From contig NZ_JAQNDM010000002.1 in the NCBI RefSeq assembly GCF_028368975.1, positions 372,001 through 436,000 on the forward strand: a stretch of 64,000 nucleotides of DNA. Direction: 5' to 3'. A program made the position numbers and the translations under genes. Below are positions 7,526 to 16,891 of this stretch, piece after piece. Every line of letters begins with the position of its first letter. The stretch's first letter is position 1. Below the pieces are notes generated by a model. The model made no database searches. It was not told the DNA's origin and worked only from the letters and a program-made list of their open reading frames with translations. The DNA is from Stigmatella ashevillena (lineage in GTDB: Bacteria > Myxococcota > Myxococcia > Myxococcales > Myxococcaceae).

Positions 7526-9481
7526 TCAGGCCGCCTTGATCTTCACCGGCGCCGACAGGGCGTACCAGGCGGTGCGGAAGGCCTTCAGCTCCCGCAGGCC
7601 CGCGGGGTGACGCCCCAGGGCAGGCGCCATGGTGACGGGCAGGCCGATCTTCTTCTCGATGGCCTTGGCGGCGTTCAGCTCCAGCTTGCGGCGGTTCTCG
7701 CACTTGGGGCACGTGGACTTGGGGCCCACGCGGTTGACGAGCACCCGCTCCACCTGGAGCTTCTTCTCCTGGAGGTACTCCACCAGCCGCTCGGTGCGCG
7801 AGGCCGCCAGGTCTTCTCCCCGGGTGACGACGACGAAGCGGGACTCGTTGGGCGAGGCCAGCGCCTCCTCGAAGCGCTTCACGTGCTTGAGCAGGGCGGC
7901 CACGTCGTCGGCCAGCTCCCCCAGCCCCTTGGCGCGGTACTTGGACAGCACGCCGTGCAGCGCGCTCAGCCAGGTCTTCGCCGTGTCGGCCAGCTCCACC
8001 ACGCGCATGGCGGTGACCATGGGCGCCGGATCCACGACGATGCGCTTGAAGCGCTCCTGCACCAGCGCATCCGTGAGGCAGCTCAGCGCCGCCAGCTCGT
8101 CGATGCCCGGGGGCGCGCACTCCAGCAGGTTGCGCAGCGCGGCCAGATCCGGCGGCACGTCATTGCCGGACTTGGGAGCACCCTCGAAGGCCTTCTCCGC
8201 CTTCTCCTTGAGGCGCTTGCGCAGGGCATTGAACCAGCCGGCCACGTCCAGCTCGCGGGCGTAGAGGCCCTTGGTGCCCTTCACCTGCGTCTCGGTGTCC
8301 GTGAGCCGGCTCTGGAGCACATCCGAGAGCGAGTGCGCCGGATCCGTGGAGATGAGGAGCACGGGCCCCTCCTTCTCGGTCAGCGTCACCGCGGCGGCGG
8401 CGGCACAGGAACTCTTGCCCACCCCGCCCTGCCCGACGAAGAAGATGAGGCGCGTGGGCGGCAGCGGCGGCGCGGCGATGGGAGGCATGGAGGGGGCGCG
8501 GACCAGCGCGGGCGGCCCCTCGGCCGCGGAGAACTCCAGCGGCTTGGTCTCCTTGCCGCCCGTCCACTCGTTGGCGAACTCCTTGAGCCCATCCAGGCCC
8601 CGGGGCGCCAGCTCGCGCTTGGCCACCAGGTGCACCGGGACGGTCTTGTCCAGCGCCTGGAACTTGCGCACGTGGGGGGCTTGCAGGCCGCGGCGGCCGT
8701 GACACGCCGGACAGCCGTCCTTGGCCTCCACCTGGTTGACGAGAATCTCCGTCACCGGAATGCCCCGCTCTCGCAGCTGCGCGAACATCATGCGCGTCTG
8801 CGCCTCGGGCACGGGCTCGGCCAGCGCCACGAGGTGGAAGGCGCTCCGGGTGCCATCCTTGAGCAGCGCCAGCAGCCGCTCCGCGCGGGCGCCTGTCTCC
8901 TCGAGGAAGCCGGGCTCCGCCACCGGCTCCTTCTTGCTCTTGGAGCCCGAGGCGGGCTTCTCCGCGCCAGTCTTCACGATGCCCAGGAACTTGCGCAGCC
9001 CTTGCGGCAGATCGAACAGGCGCAGCGTGTGGCTGGTGGGCGAGGCATCCACGACGATGCGATCAAACTCCTTGTCCTCCAGCAGGGACTGGAGGTGGAA
9101 GAGCCCCACCAGCTCCTCCAGTCCGGGAACGGCCTGGGCGAAGATCTTCCCCAGGTCCTCCTCGGACAGGTGCGTGCCCTTGCCCGCGGCCTTCTCCAGG
9201 GCTGGGACGTACTTGGCGGCGAACGGCTTGAGCAGCGCCGCGGGCTCCAGCTCCGCCGCGTACAGCCCTCCTTCGCCCTTGCCCGGCACCAGCTTGGTGG
9301 GCTTGGCGGGCAGCTTCTTCTTCACCAGATCGGAGAGCGAGCGCGTGGTGTCCAGAGAAACCAGCAGCACCTTCTCCTTGGGCGCATCCTCCGAGAGCAT
9401 CAACGCAAAGGAGGCTGCGAGCGTGGTTTTTCCAACCCCGCCCTTACCGCCGAAGAAGTGGAGAACTCGCGCATCACTCAT
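7526..9481 (-). CDS. Tandem ArsA/GET3-family ATPase (two fused ATPase units)
   Basis: The 651-aa protein contains two ArsA-type units. The first has the deviant Walker A 'GGKGGVGKTT' at residues 11-20 and switch II-like 'VDASPTSHTLRLFDLP'. The second has 'GQGGVGKSS' at about 346-354 and 'VDPAPMVTAMRVVEL', where the GET3-type histidine is lost. Each unit carries a CxxC (C257/C260 and C591/C594), as in GET3 where this motif binds the dimer zinc. ArsA proteins drive arsenite export; GET3 homologues carry tail-anchored membrane proteins. No ars genes are nearby, so a GET3-like or chaperone role seems likelier, but this is inference. No membrane segment. Confidence 0.85.
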   Translation of the reverse strand: MSDARVLHFFGGKGGVGKTTLAASFALMLSEDAPKEKVLLVSLDTTRSLSDLVKKKLPAKPTKLVPGKGEGGLYAAELEPAALLKPFAAKYVPALEKAAGKGTHLSEEDLGKIFAQAVPGLEELVGLFHLQSLLEDKEFDRIVVDASPTSHTLRLFDLPQGLRKFLGIVKTGAEKPASGSKSKKEPVAEPGFLEETGARAERLLALLKDGTRSAFHLVALAEPVPEAQTRMMFAQLRERGIPVTEILVNQVEAKDGCPACHGRRGLQAPHVRKFQALDKTVPVHLVAKRELAPRGLDGLKEFANEWTGGKETKPLEFSAAEGPPALVRAPSMPPIAAPPLPPTRLIFFVGQGGVGKSSCAAAAAVTLTEKEGPVLLISTDPAHSLSDVLQSRLTDTETQVKGTKGLYARELDVAGWFNALRKRLKEKAEKAFEGAPKSGNDVPPDLAALRNLLECAPPGIDELAALSCLTDALVQERFKRIVVDPAPMVTAMRVVELADTAKTWLSALHGVLSKYRAKGLGELADDVAALLKHVKRFEEALASPNESRFVVVTRGEDLAASRTERLVEYLQEKKLQVERVLVNRVGPKSTCPKCENRRKLELNAAKAIEKKIGLPVTMAPALGRHPAGLRELKAFRTAWYALSAPVKIKAA

Positions 9482-9744
9482 TGCGTCGTGGCCTTCCTTG
9501 ACGCGCCCCCTCGTCGGTCCTCGGAACCGTGTACTCGTAGACAGCCGCGAAGAAGGCGGAGAGATCCCCGGTCAGGTGATGACCCGTACGGGAACCTCGT
9601 ATGTGGGAGAGCTTAAGGATCCCCCGTCCAGAGGGTAAAAGTCAAGAAGTGACGCGGGGTTTGCCGGACGGGTGCCCCCCTGGAAGCCCCCCAATGGAGA
9701 GGCCCAAGGGCGCGAAATCCGGGCGGGAATTCCAACCCGGAGGG

Positions 9745-11181
<1,437 letters not shown>

Positions 11182-11252
11182 GATGAAAACCTCCCTACTG
11201 CTTTGTAAGTCGCGAGAAAAAGAGAACGTCAGGACGCGGACAAGCCATCCGC

Positions 11253-11930
11253 TCAGGCGCGCTTGAAGGCCAGGCGGCAGACGCCTGCCCGGATCTGAAA
11301 CCCAATGCCCAACTGGGCACACCGCAGCTCCAGGGCCGCCACCGTGTCCAACGACTGCTCCGGGGCGTTGCCCGCCGAGTCGGCCACCTCGAGCAGGGCC
11401 AGCCCGTCCTCGGCCCGGACCGAGACATTCACCTCCCCGCCCGCCTCCGAGCGGCCGAAGGCCCGCAGCAGCGTCTGGACCAGGAAGAAGCTCAGCTCCC
11501 CAGCATCCGGCAAGAGGACGCGCAAGTCGGGCTCGATGGCGGTCTGTACCTTGATGCGGCGCCGCCGGCTCTCGTGCGCCAGCACATCCATCGAGCGCTT
11601 GGTGACATCGGACAGAGAGGCTTCGCCCGCCGCGCTGCCCCGGAAGACGATGAAGTCGGAGAACTGGCGGAGGATGCCGTCCACGCGCTGGATCTGATCG
11701 CGCATGGCCTTGATGTTCTTCTCCTGTGAGGGAGGCACCTGTCCCGTCTCGCCCTTGAGCTTCTCGGAGAGAACCTCCAGGTTGATGGAGAGGGCATTCA
11801 GCGGATTGCGCACGTCGTGCAGGAGGCTGTCCATCAGGGTGGGCACCGCGCTGTAGCGCGCAGCTCCGACCACCTGATCCGAACCTTCCTGGACTGCAGG
11901 CACACTGGTCACAGCCGTGGAGATAACCAA
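11253..11930 (-). CDS. Histidine-kinase-like protein with dimerisation domain and degenerate ATP-binding domain
   Basis: This 225-aa soluble protein starts at TTG 11930, six bases after GAGGAG. The HisKA box is clear: 'LLHDVRNPLNALSINLEVL' with His38. The C-terminal half has the fold order of a HATPase domain, but the N-box asparagines, the DxGxG loop and the GLGL loop are missing ('VADSAGNAP' stands where the G1 box should be). It therefore probably cannot bind ATP and could act as a phosphotransfer or inhibitory partner. It lies 71 bases upstream of the sigma-54 regulator. No sensor domain or membrane helix. Confidence 0.7.
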   Translation of the reverse strand: MVISTAVTSVPAVQEGSDQVVGAARYSAVPTLMDSLLHDVRNPLNALSINLEVLSEKLKGETGQVPPSQEKNIKAMRDQIQRVDGILRQFSDFIVFRGSAAGEASLSDVTKRSMDVLAHESRRRRIKVQTAIEPDLRVLLPDAGELSFFLVQTLLRAFGRSEAGGEVNVSVRAEDGLALLEVADSAGNAPEQSLDTVAALELRCAQLGIGFQIRAGVCRLAFKRA

Positions 11931-12111
11931 CGGAAACTCCTCAGAAAATGCAGCCTACCCACCGCCCTATCTACCCGGGCGAGGATTTAGGGAGCACGGA
12001 TGTAAACGGCAACCCCAGGCCGGTAATTCTTGCCGAAACCCGCAAATTCCCCTGTTAAAACGACGGATTGCCGCGCCCTGAAAGTGTCCAGGGCGCGACA
12101 TCTGCCGGGTT

Positions 12112-12561
12112 TCAGCGCGGCTCGGGCGGGCGGGCAGCATCTCCCAGGCCGGTCAGCTCCAGTCCGAGCCGGGCGGCGTACTCGAAGATGCGGGGATCAC
12201 GGTAGAACTCGCCGAACACGATGCGCACACAGCCACTGTTCGCGATCAGCTTGAAGCAGGGCCAGCACGGGCTGGCGGTGGTGTAGATGGTGGCCCCGTC
12301 GATGCGCACACCGTTCTTGGCCGCCTGGATGATGGCGTTGGCCTCGGCATGAACGGTGGCCACGCAGTGGCCGTTCTCCATCATGTGGCCCACATCATCA
12401 CAGTGGGGCAGTCCCCGGATGGAGCCGTTGTAGCCGGTGGACAGGATGGTCCGATCCCTCACCAGGAGCGCCCCCACGTGCTTGCGATCACACGTGGCGC
12501 GCGAGGCCACCTGCCTCGCGATGTCCATGAAGTACTGGTCCCAGGAGCTGCGCTCGGCCAT
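12112..12561 (-). CDS. dCMP / cytidine deaminase-family zinc enzyme
   Basis: The 149-aa protein starts at ATG 12561. The zinc motif is complete: 'TVHAEANAI' with His and the proton-shuttling Glu, and 'ASPCWPCFKLI' giving PCxxC. 'STGYNGSIRGLPHCDD' is typical of dCMP deaminases (ComEB type), which convert dCMP to dUMP for thymidylate synthesis; these enzymes are about 150 aa. The frame is open further upstream but that overlaps the Uma2 gene. Separated from Uma2 by 53 bases on the same strand. Confidence 0.88.
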   Translation of the reverse strand: MAERSSWDQYFMDIARQVASRATCDRKHVGALLVRDRTILSTGYNGSIRGLPHCDDVGHMMENGHCVATVHAEANAIIQAAKNGVRIDGATIYTTASPCWPCFKLIANSGCVRIVFGEFYRDPRIFEYAARLGLELTGLGDAARPPEPR

Positions 12562-12614
12562 GGCCCGGGTGTAGCCCGGCGCGTCCGCCCGTCCACTTCC
12601 TGGCCAGCCCCACC

Positions 12615-13202
12615 CTACGGGGTTCCAGGGGGCTCCTGCGTCTCGGGAAGCCAGAGCGCGCCGAGCTCCAGCGAGATGGCATCGAAGGGCGGGGCCCGGA
12701 TGGACTCCTCCCCTGACCAGGCGCCCAGCTCCAGCCACCGGCCATCGCGCAGTTGGAACACCTCCAACGTGCGTCCGATCGGATCCACCAGCCACACGAA
12801 CTCCACCCCCTCGCGCGCGTAGACGTGCTTCTTGCGCACCCGGTCGAGCCCCGCGGTGGAGGGTGAGAGCACCTCGCACACCCAGTCTGGCACCAACGAG
12901 AAGTACGGCACTCGCGGAATGGTGGGCAACCGCGCCCGCCGCCAGCCGGCCAGGTCCGGCACCAGCACGTCCTTGCCGAGATGCAGCTCGGGCTCATCGA
13001 CGATCCACCAGCCTCCGGGCCCTCCACGGCCTCGCTGAAAGGGGCCATAGAGCTCTCCTCCCAGCGCGGAGCTGGCCGTGGCATGGTCGCTCGCCGGGCG
13101 CGGGGAGGCGATCAGCTCCCCCGCGATGATTTGCCCGACGGTGTTCTCGGGCAAGGCGATGAGTTGCTCGTAGGTGGCCTCGGGCGCCGGCTTAGGGCTC
13201 AT
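12615..13202 (-). CDS. Uma2 family (DUF820) restriction-endonuclease-fold protein
   Basis: This 195-aa protein starts at ATG 13202 after CAGGAG. It has the Uma2 core: 'TYEQLIALPENTVGQIIAGEL', 'SDHATASSALGGEL', 'WWIVDEPELHLG' , 'VLVPDLAGWRR' and 'PDWVCEVLSPSTAGLDRVRK', followed by 'EFVWLVDPIGRTLEVFQL'. Asp and Glu in 'VPDL' and 'CEVLSPS' are the putative nuclease residues of the PD-(D/E)xK fold. Uma2 proteins are very abundant in cyanobacteria and myxobacteria, and their biological role is unknown. Same strand as the dCMP deaminase. Confidence 0.85.
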   Translation of the reverse strand: MSPKPAPEATYEQLIALPENTVGQIIAGELIASPRPASDHATASSALGGELYGPFQRGRGGPGGWWIVDEPELHLGKDVLVPDLAGWRRARLPTIPRVPYFSLVPDWVCEVLSPSTAGLDRVRKKHVYAREGVEFVWLVDPIGRTLEVFQLRDGRWLELGAWSGEESIRAPPFDAISLELGALWLPETQEPPGTP

Positions 13203-13281
13203 GGCAGCACTCCTGAGGCAGGCTGGGGAACTCCCGCCTTCACAGGTAGCACCGAGCCCCCTCGCCAGCAACAGGGGTCGC

Positions 13282-14157
13282 CTACCGCTGCGCGGTCTGT
13301 CCCGCGCTGCCCTCGAGGGAGCGCGAGAGCAGGCGGCCGAACCCCTTGGCCTCTAGGAACCCTCGCACCTTCGAGGTGGGCGCGGCGAAGGTCTCGCCGG
13401 GCATGGGCACATCGAAGCTGTAGTCCTTGTCGGCCACCGCGAAGCCCACCTTGGCCGTCCGGTACCCTTCGACGATCGCCAGCAGCTTGCCCGTCTCCAG
13501 GCTGAAGATGCCGCCCCCGGAGGCCCCGTAGCCAATGGGCGCGTCGGTCTTCACCATTCTCGGCTGGCGGCTCTCGGTGTCCCACTCCACCTGCGACAGC
13601 ATGCCGCCGGACAGGGACAGGGATTTGCCGAAGGGGCACGCGGCCACCACCACGTCCTCGCCCAACTCCAGCTCCGCATCCTCCGCCAGCTCCGCGCGGG
13701 ACAGCTCCACCCCCGGCACGCGCAGCAGCGCCAGATCCATCTCCGGCACCTTCCCCGTGGCCACCACCTCCACCGGGAACTCGGTGACTTCCGCCCGGTT
13801 CTCCTGGGTGACGACCATCCGCGGATCCTTCAGGCCGTCCATGTCCACCGCGTGCGCGTTGGTGATGACGTAGCTGAAGCGCCCCTCGTCCGTGCGCTCG
13901 GTGCCAATCACCACCCCCGAGGCGCTCCGCCGGGTCTTCCCACCCTCGCTCACCACCAGCCGCACGTTGTGCGGAAGGATCTGCCGCACCACCTGCTTGC
14001 GCGTGGGACGCCCCTCGTGGACCGCCACCACCCTCTGAAGCTCCGGAGCGACCGGGGCAAGGCGAACCTCTGCCGCGGCAGGAGGCTGCGAGGGTGCCGC
14101 GCTGGCGCAGGACAGGAGGGTGAACAGGGCGGGGGCCCCGAGGAGAAACCGGTTCAT
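13282..14157 (-). CDS. Trypsin-like serine protease, probable lipoprotein
   Basis: The 291-aa protein starts at ATG 14157 (GGAG five bases upstream; the TTG just before it is less likely). The signal peptide ends in a lipobox-like 'LFTLLSCAS'. The trypsin fold triad is readable: His in 'VITNAHAVD', Asp in 'EMDLALLRVPG', Ser in 'IGYGASGGGIF'. The oxyanion motif is GASGGG rather than GNSGGP, a common variant in HtrA-like enzymes. No PDZ domain follows. It should act in the periplasm or on the outer membrane; the substrate is unknown. Confidence 0.82.
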   Translation of the reverse strand: MNRFLLGAPALFTLLSCASAAPSQPPAAAEVRLAPVAPELQRVVAVHEGRPTRKQVVRQILPHNVRLVVSEGGKTRRSASGVVIGTERTDEGRFSYVITNAHAVDMDGLKDPRMVVTQENRAEVTEFPVEVVATGKVPEMDLALLRVPGVELSRAELAEDAELELGEDVVVAACPFGKSLSLSGGMLSQVEWDTESRQPRMVKTDAPIGYGASGGGIFSLETGKLLAIVEGYRTAKVGFAVADKDYSFDVPMPGETFAAPTSKVRGFLEAKGFGRLLSRSLEGSAGQTAQR

Positions 14158-14280
14158 CAACGCTCCGGGAAGAGGGCAGACAGAAAGAGAACAGCGAACT
14201 ACTTCTCTGGAGCGAATCTTCCTGCGATGTGACTGCCCGCGAAAGCAGGCGGCCAGGCATCCCTCCCCTTCCCGCCTGCC

Positions 14281-16533
14281 TCAGCCGTAGCGCTTCTTCA
14301 TCAAGAACAGGATGGCGTCCTTGGCGCAGTGCTCGCAGTAGCCGTAGCGGTCCACCATGGTCTTGAGCGTGCTCTCCACCTGGGACTGCTCGCGCTGGGA
14401 GAGCGAGCCACGCTCCTCGGAGAGGTACTTGAGGATGTTCTCCTTGTTCTTGCGCAGCACCCGCTTGCGCTCCTCGAAGTAGTGATCCCTCAGGCGCTTG
14501 AACATGTCCGGGAAGATGCGCGGGTAGTCCATCGCCACGTCCGGGTTGTCCAGCCGGTGCGCGCCGATGCTGGAGATGAGGCCCCGGCGGTACTCTCCGG
14601 GATCCTCGCCCTTGGGCATGATGATCCCTTCCATCTCCGCCATCCGGCCCTCGTCCGGCCGCTCCATCTCCCCGGTGACGCGGTTGCGCATCTTCTCGCC
14701 GCGCACCCAGTGGCTCACGTGCTGGAGGTAGCGCTCCACCAGCTCGCGGTACTGGTCCTCGGAGACCAGGCCCATGGAGTCGCGCACCTCCGAGTCCACC
14801 CGGTTCAGGTACTCCCCTTCCACCGACCGGACGAACTCCGCATGGTCGTGGTAGTGGTCCACCACCTCTTGCTGGAGGAACTCGTAGACGCTCTTGTCCT
14901 GGCAGATGGCCTCGAGCTCCTCGAGCACCGCCAGGGCGTTGAGGCACTTGTAGTCCGGGCTCTGCGCGGCGTTGAACAGCGCCGTTTTGATCTCCCGCGC
15001 GCTGGCACCCGAGCGGCCCTCGTAGTTCGGGTACGTGTCCGACTCCTCGTAGAGCTCCGTGCGCAGCCGCTTCAGTTCCTTGTTGTTGGCCGAGCTCAAC
15101 CGGTGCGGCGCCCTGCCCTCCGCGTAGAGGTGCATCTTCTCCAGCGGGGTGACGTGATCGACCAGCTCCTTCACATCGGGGGCGTAGCGCTCGGGGATGG
15201 GCTTCTTGAGCCGGGTGAGCACCGCCCACATGGCGGCCACCTCGGTGGCGTGCGGCGCCACGTGCTTGCCCACCGAGGTGGAGGTGATCTGCGCGTCGTA
15301 GATCTCCTGCTCCAGCTTGTAGTGGCGCAAGTAGGGCACCCGCACCAGCTCGATGCGGCCCTTGAAGGACGCGAAGTCCGGCAGTTCCTTGAAGGCGCCC
15401 AGGTGCTTCTCGTTGGCGGAGGCCAGCAGCACCTCGTCCAGTTGAAGCACGAACGGCTCCAGCGGCACCTGCGCCGTCTCACTGAAGCCCAGCAGGTACT
15501 TGAAGGCCTCCAGCGGACGCTTGAGCAGGTCCGAGTACTCGATCATGCCACGGTTGGCATGCACCAGCGGGCCGTGCGGCTCGAAGAGCACCACGCCGTG
15601 CAGCGCCGGGGGCAGGTTGAGCTGGGTCCGGTCCGCGGTGATCTGCTGGACGATGGCGTCCACGCTCATTTGCGGCTCCACCGTCACCGTGCCCTCCTGG
15701 TAGCGGCGCGAGACGTAGAAGCGCTCGATCTGCACGTGGCGCAGCACCTTGAGGTAGTCGCCCGCGTACGCGTTGAGCAGCGCCGTGAAGATGCGCCGGC
15801 ACTTGTGGCACATCTCTCCGTCGCGGATGTAGTCGGAGAGGATGAAGTCCCCCGAGGCCCCGTCCCCGGTGCCCAGCCCCTTCTTCTTCAGCGCCGCCTC
15901 CAGCATCTTGCGGCGCTCGATGGGCGGGACGACGAACAGGGGGTGATCCCTCAGCTCACACGGCATCCGGACATCAATGGACTCGGCCTCCAGGTGCGCG
16001 AAGGTCGTCGTCAGGTCCGTCTCCGGAGTGGGCCCCCGCTCTCCGAAGCCGATGGAGCCCTTGATGAGCTTCTCCGAGGGAAACACCCACCCCAGCCGGT
16101 ACAGCGCGCCGTACGGCTGGTTGGAGTAGTCCTCCATGCCCGCCTTGATCGCGTTGACGAAGGTGGACTTGGCGCTGCCGTTGGGGCCGTGCAGGAGGAT
16201 GAGCTTGTTGATGCGGCCGGTGCGCACGAAGTTGCCCAGCAGCCGGTAGAGGGCGTTCTGCACCTCTTCCTGGCCGGCCACCCGCCCGTCCCGGTCAATG
16301 CCCGGCACATCGAAGACCTTGAAGCGCCGGATGGTGCCCGTGGGGTGTGGCACCTGCTCGGTGCCATAGTGGTCCATCACGTCACGCAGGTACTGGGCCG
16401 CGTTCCGGGCCTGAGCGCGGGGATCGTTGAAGAAGAGCGAGACGTACTCCTCGAAGGACAGGATGGACCTGTTCTTGACGAAGTCGGCGGACACCTGGGC
16501 CCCGATGTCCTGCAGGTAGCGCTTGGCTTCCAC
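14281..16533 (-). CDS. prkA: PrkA family serine protein kinase
   Basis: This 750-aa protein starts at GTG 16533 after GAGGAG. It has the PrkA AAA domain with P-loop 'LLHGPNGSAKSTFVNAIK' (residues 114-130) and the C-terminal PrkA kinase-like region. Two cysteine pairs are present ('GEMCHKCRRIF' and C-terminal 'YCEHCAKDAILF'), which may bind metal. PrkA homologues (YeaG of E. coli, PrkA of Bacillus) act in starvation, sporulation and stress responses; some are reported as proteases rather than kinases. The usual partners (YeaH-like and SpoVR/YcgB) are absent here. It is longer than the typical 630-680 aa. Divergent from the Hsp70-like gene. Confidence 0.88.
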   Translation of the reverse strand: MEAKRYLQDIGAQVSADFVKNRSILSFEEYVSLFFNDPRAQARNAAQYLRDVMDHYGTEQVPHPTGTIRRFKVFDVPGIDRDGRVAGQEEVQNALYRLLGNFVRTGRINKLILLHGPNGSAKSTFVNAIKAGMEDYSNQPYGALYRLGWVFPSEKLIKGSIGFGERGPTPETDLTTTFAHLEAESIDVRMPCELRDHPLFVVPPIERRKMLEAALKKKGLGTGDGASGDFILSDYIRDGEMCHKCRRIFTALLNAYAGDYLKVLRHVQIERFYVSRRYQEGTVTVEPQMSVDAIVQQITADRTQLNLPPALHGVVLFEPHGPLVHANRGMIEYSDLLKRPLEAFKYLLGFSETAQVPLEPFVLQLDEVLLASANEKHLGAFKELPDFASFKGRIELVRVPYLRHYKLEQEIYDAQITSTSVGKHVAPHATEVAAMWAVLTRLKKPIPERYAPDVKELVDHVTPLEKMHLYAEGRAPHRLSSANNKELKRLRTELYEESDTYPNYEGRSGASAREIKTALFNAAQSPDYKCLNALAVLEELEAICQDKSVYEFLQQEVVDHYHDHAEFVRSVEGEYLNRVDSEVRDSMGLVSEDQYRELVERYLQHVSHWVRGEKMRNRVTGEMERPDEGRMAEMEGIIMPKGEDPGEYRRGLISSIGAHRLDNPDVAMDYPRIFPDMFKRLRDHYFEERKRVLRKNKENILKYLSEERGSLSQREQSQVESTLKTMVDRYGYCEHCAKDAILFLMKKRYG

Positions 16534-16891
16534 GTCGGCTCTCCTCTGTGGTGTGGGTCACTGCCGGAGCCCCCCCAACGCCGGGTGGCTCCCCTCATTC
16601 CGATGAAGGAAAGCACCTTTTCCCTCGGGCCGGGGGAAGTCCAGGGGCCCGTGGACGCATCTGTTGGGGGGCGCTCTCTCTGCCCGCCTCCCCTCCAACC
16701 ATGGAACAGGGGGCTCCCGGGGTGTGGGCCGGTGTCTGGAAGGCACCCGGTTCTCCTTCCTCCGGCGGCTCACGGTCGGCTATGACGGGGCAGAGCGCCC
16801 CGGTCCGCTTCCTGGATGCTTACTCGCGGACGCATTCCTGGTGAAATAGCGTTCGCAGGCCCTTCCGGCCCAGCCTTGGAGTCCACGCGCG
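16534..16891. other. Divergent intergenic region between prkA and the Hsp70-like gene
   Basis: This 358-base stretch separates two divergent start codons, so it must carry both promoters. I find no convincing sigma-54 (GGCAC-N5-TTGC) or sigma-70 pair, no gene and no strong inverted repeat. Ribosome sites sit at each edge (GAGGAG before prkA, GGAG before the Hsp70 gene). Confidence 0.5.

Noticed and set aside
9719-9740. Possible terminator CCGGG...CCCGG after the sigma-54 regulator
   Set aside because: Five-base arms with a 12-base loop and no T-run; such matches are expected by chance in this GC-rich sequence.
14329-16785. Long (818-codon) forward frame opposite prkA
   Set aside because: Antisense to a convincing kinase/AAA gene; low-complexity His/Leu/Val/Arg translation typical of high-GC shadow frames, no ribosome site.
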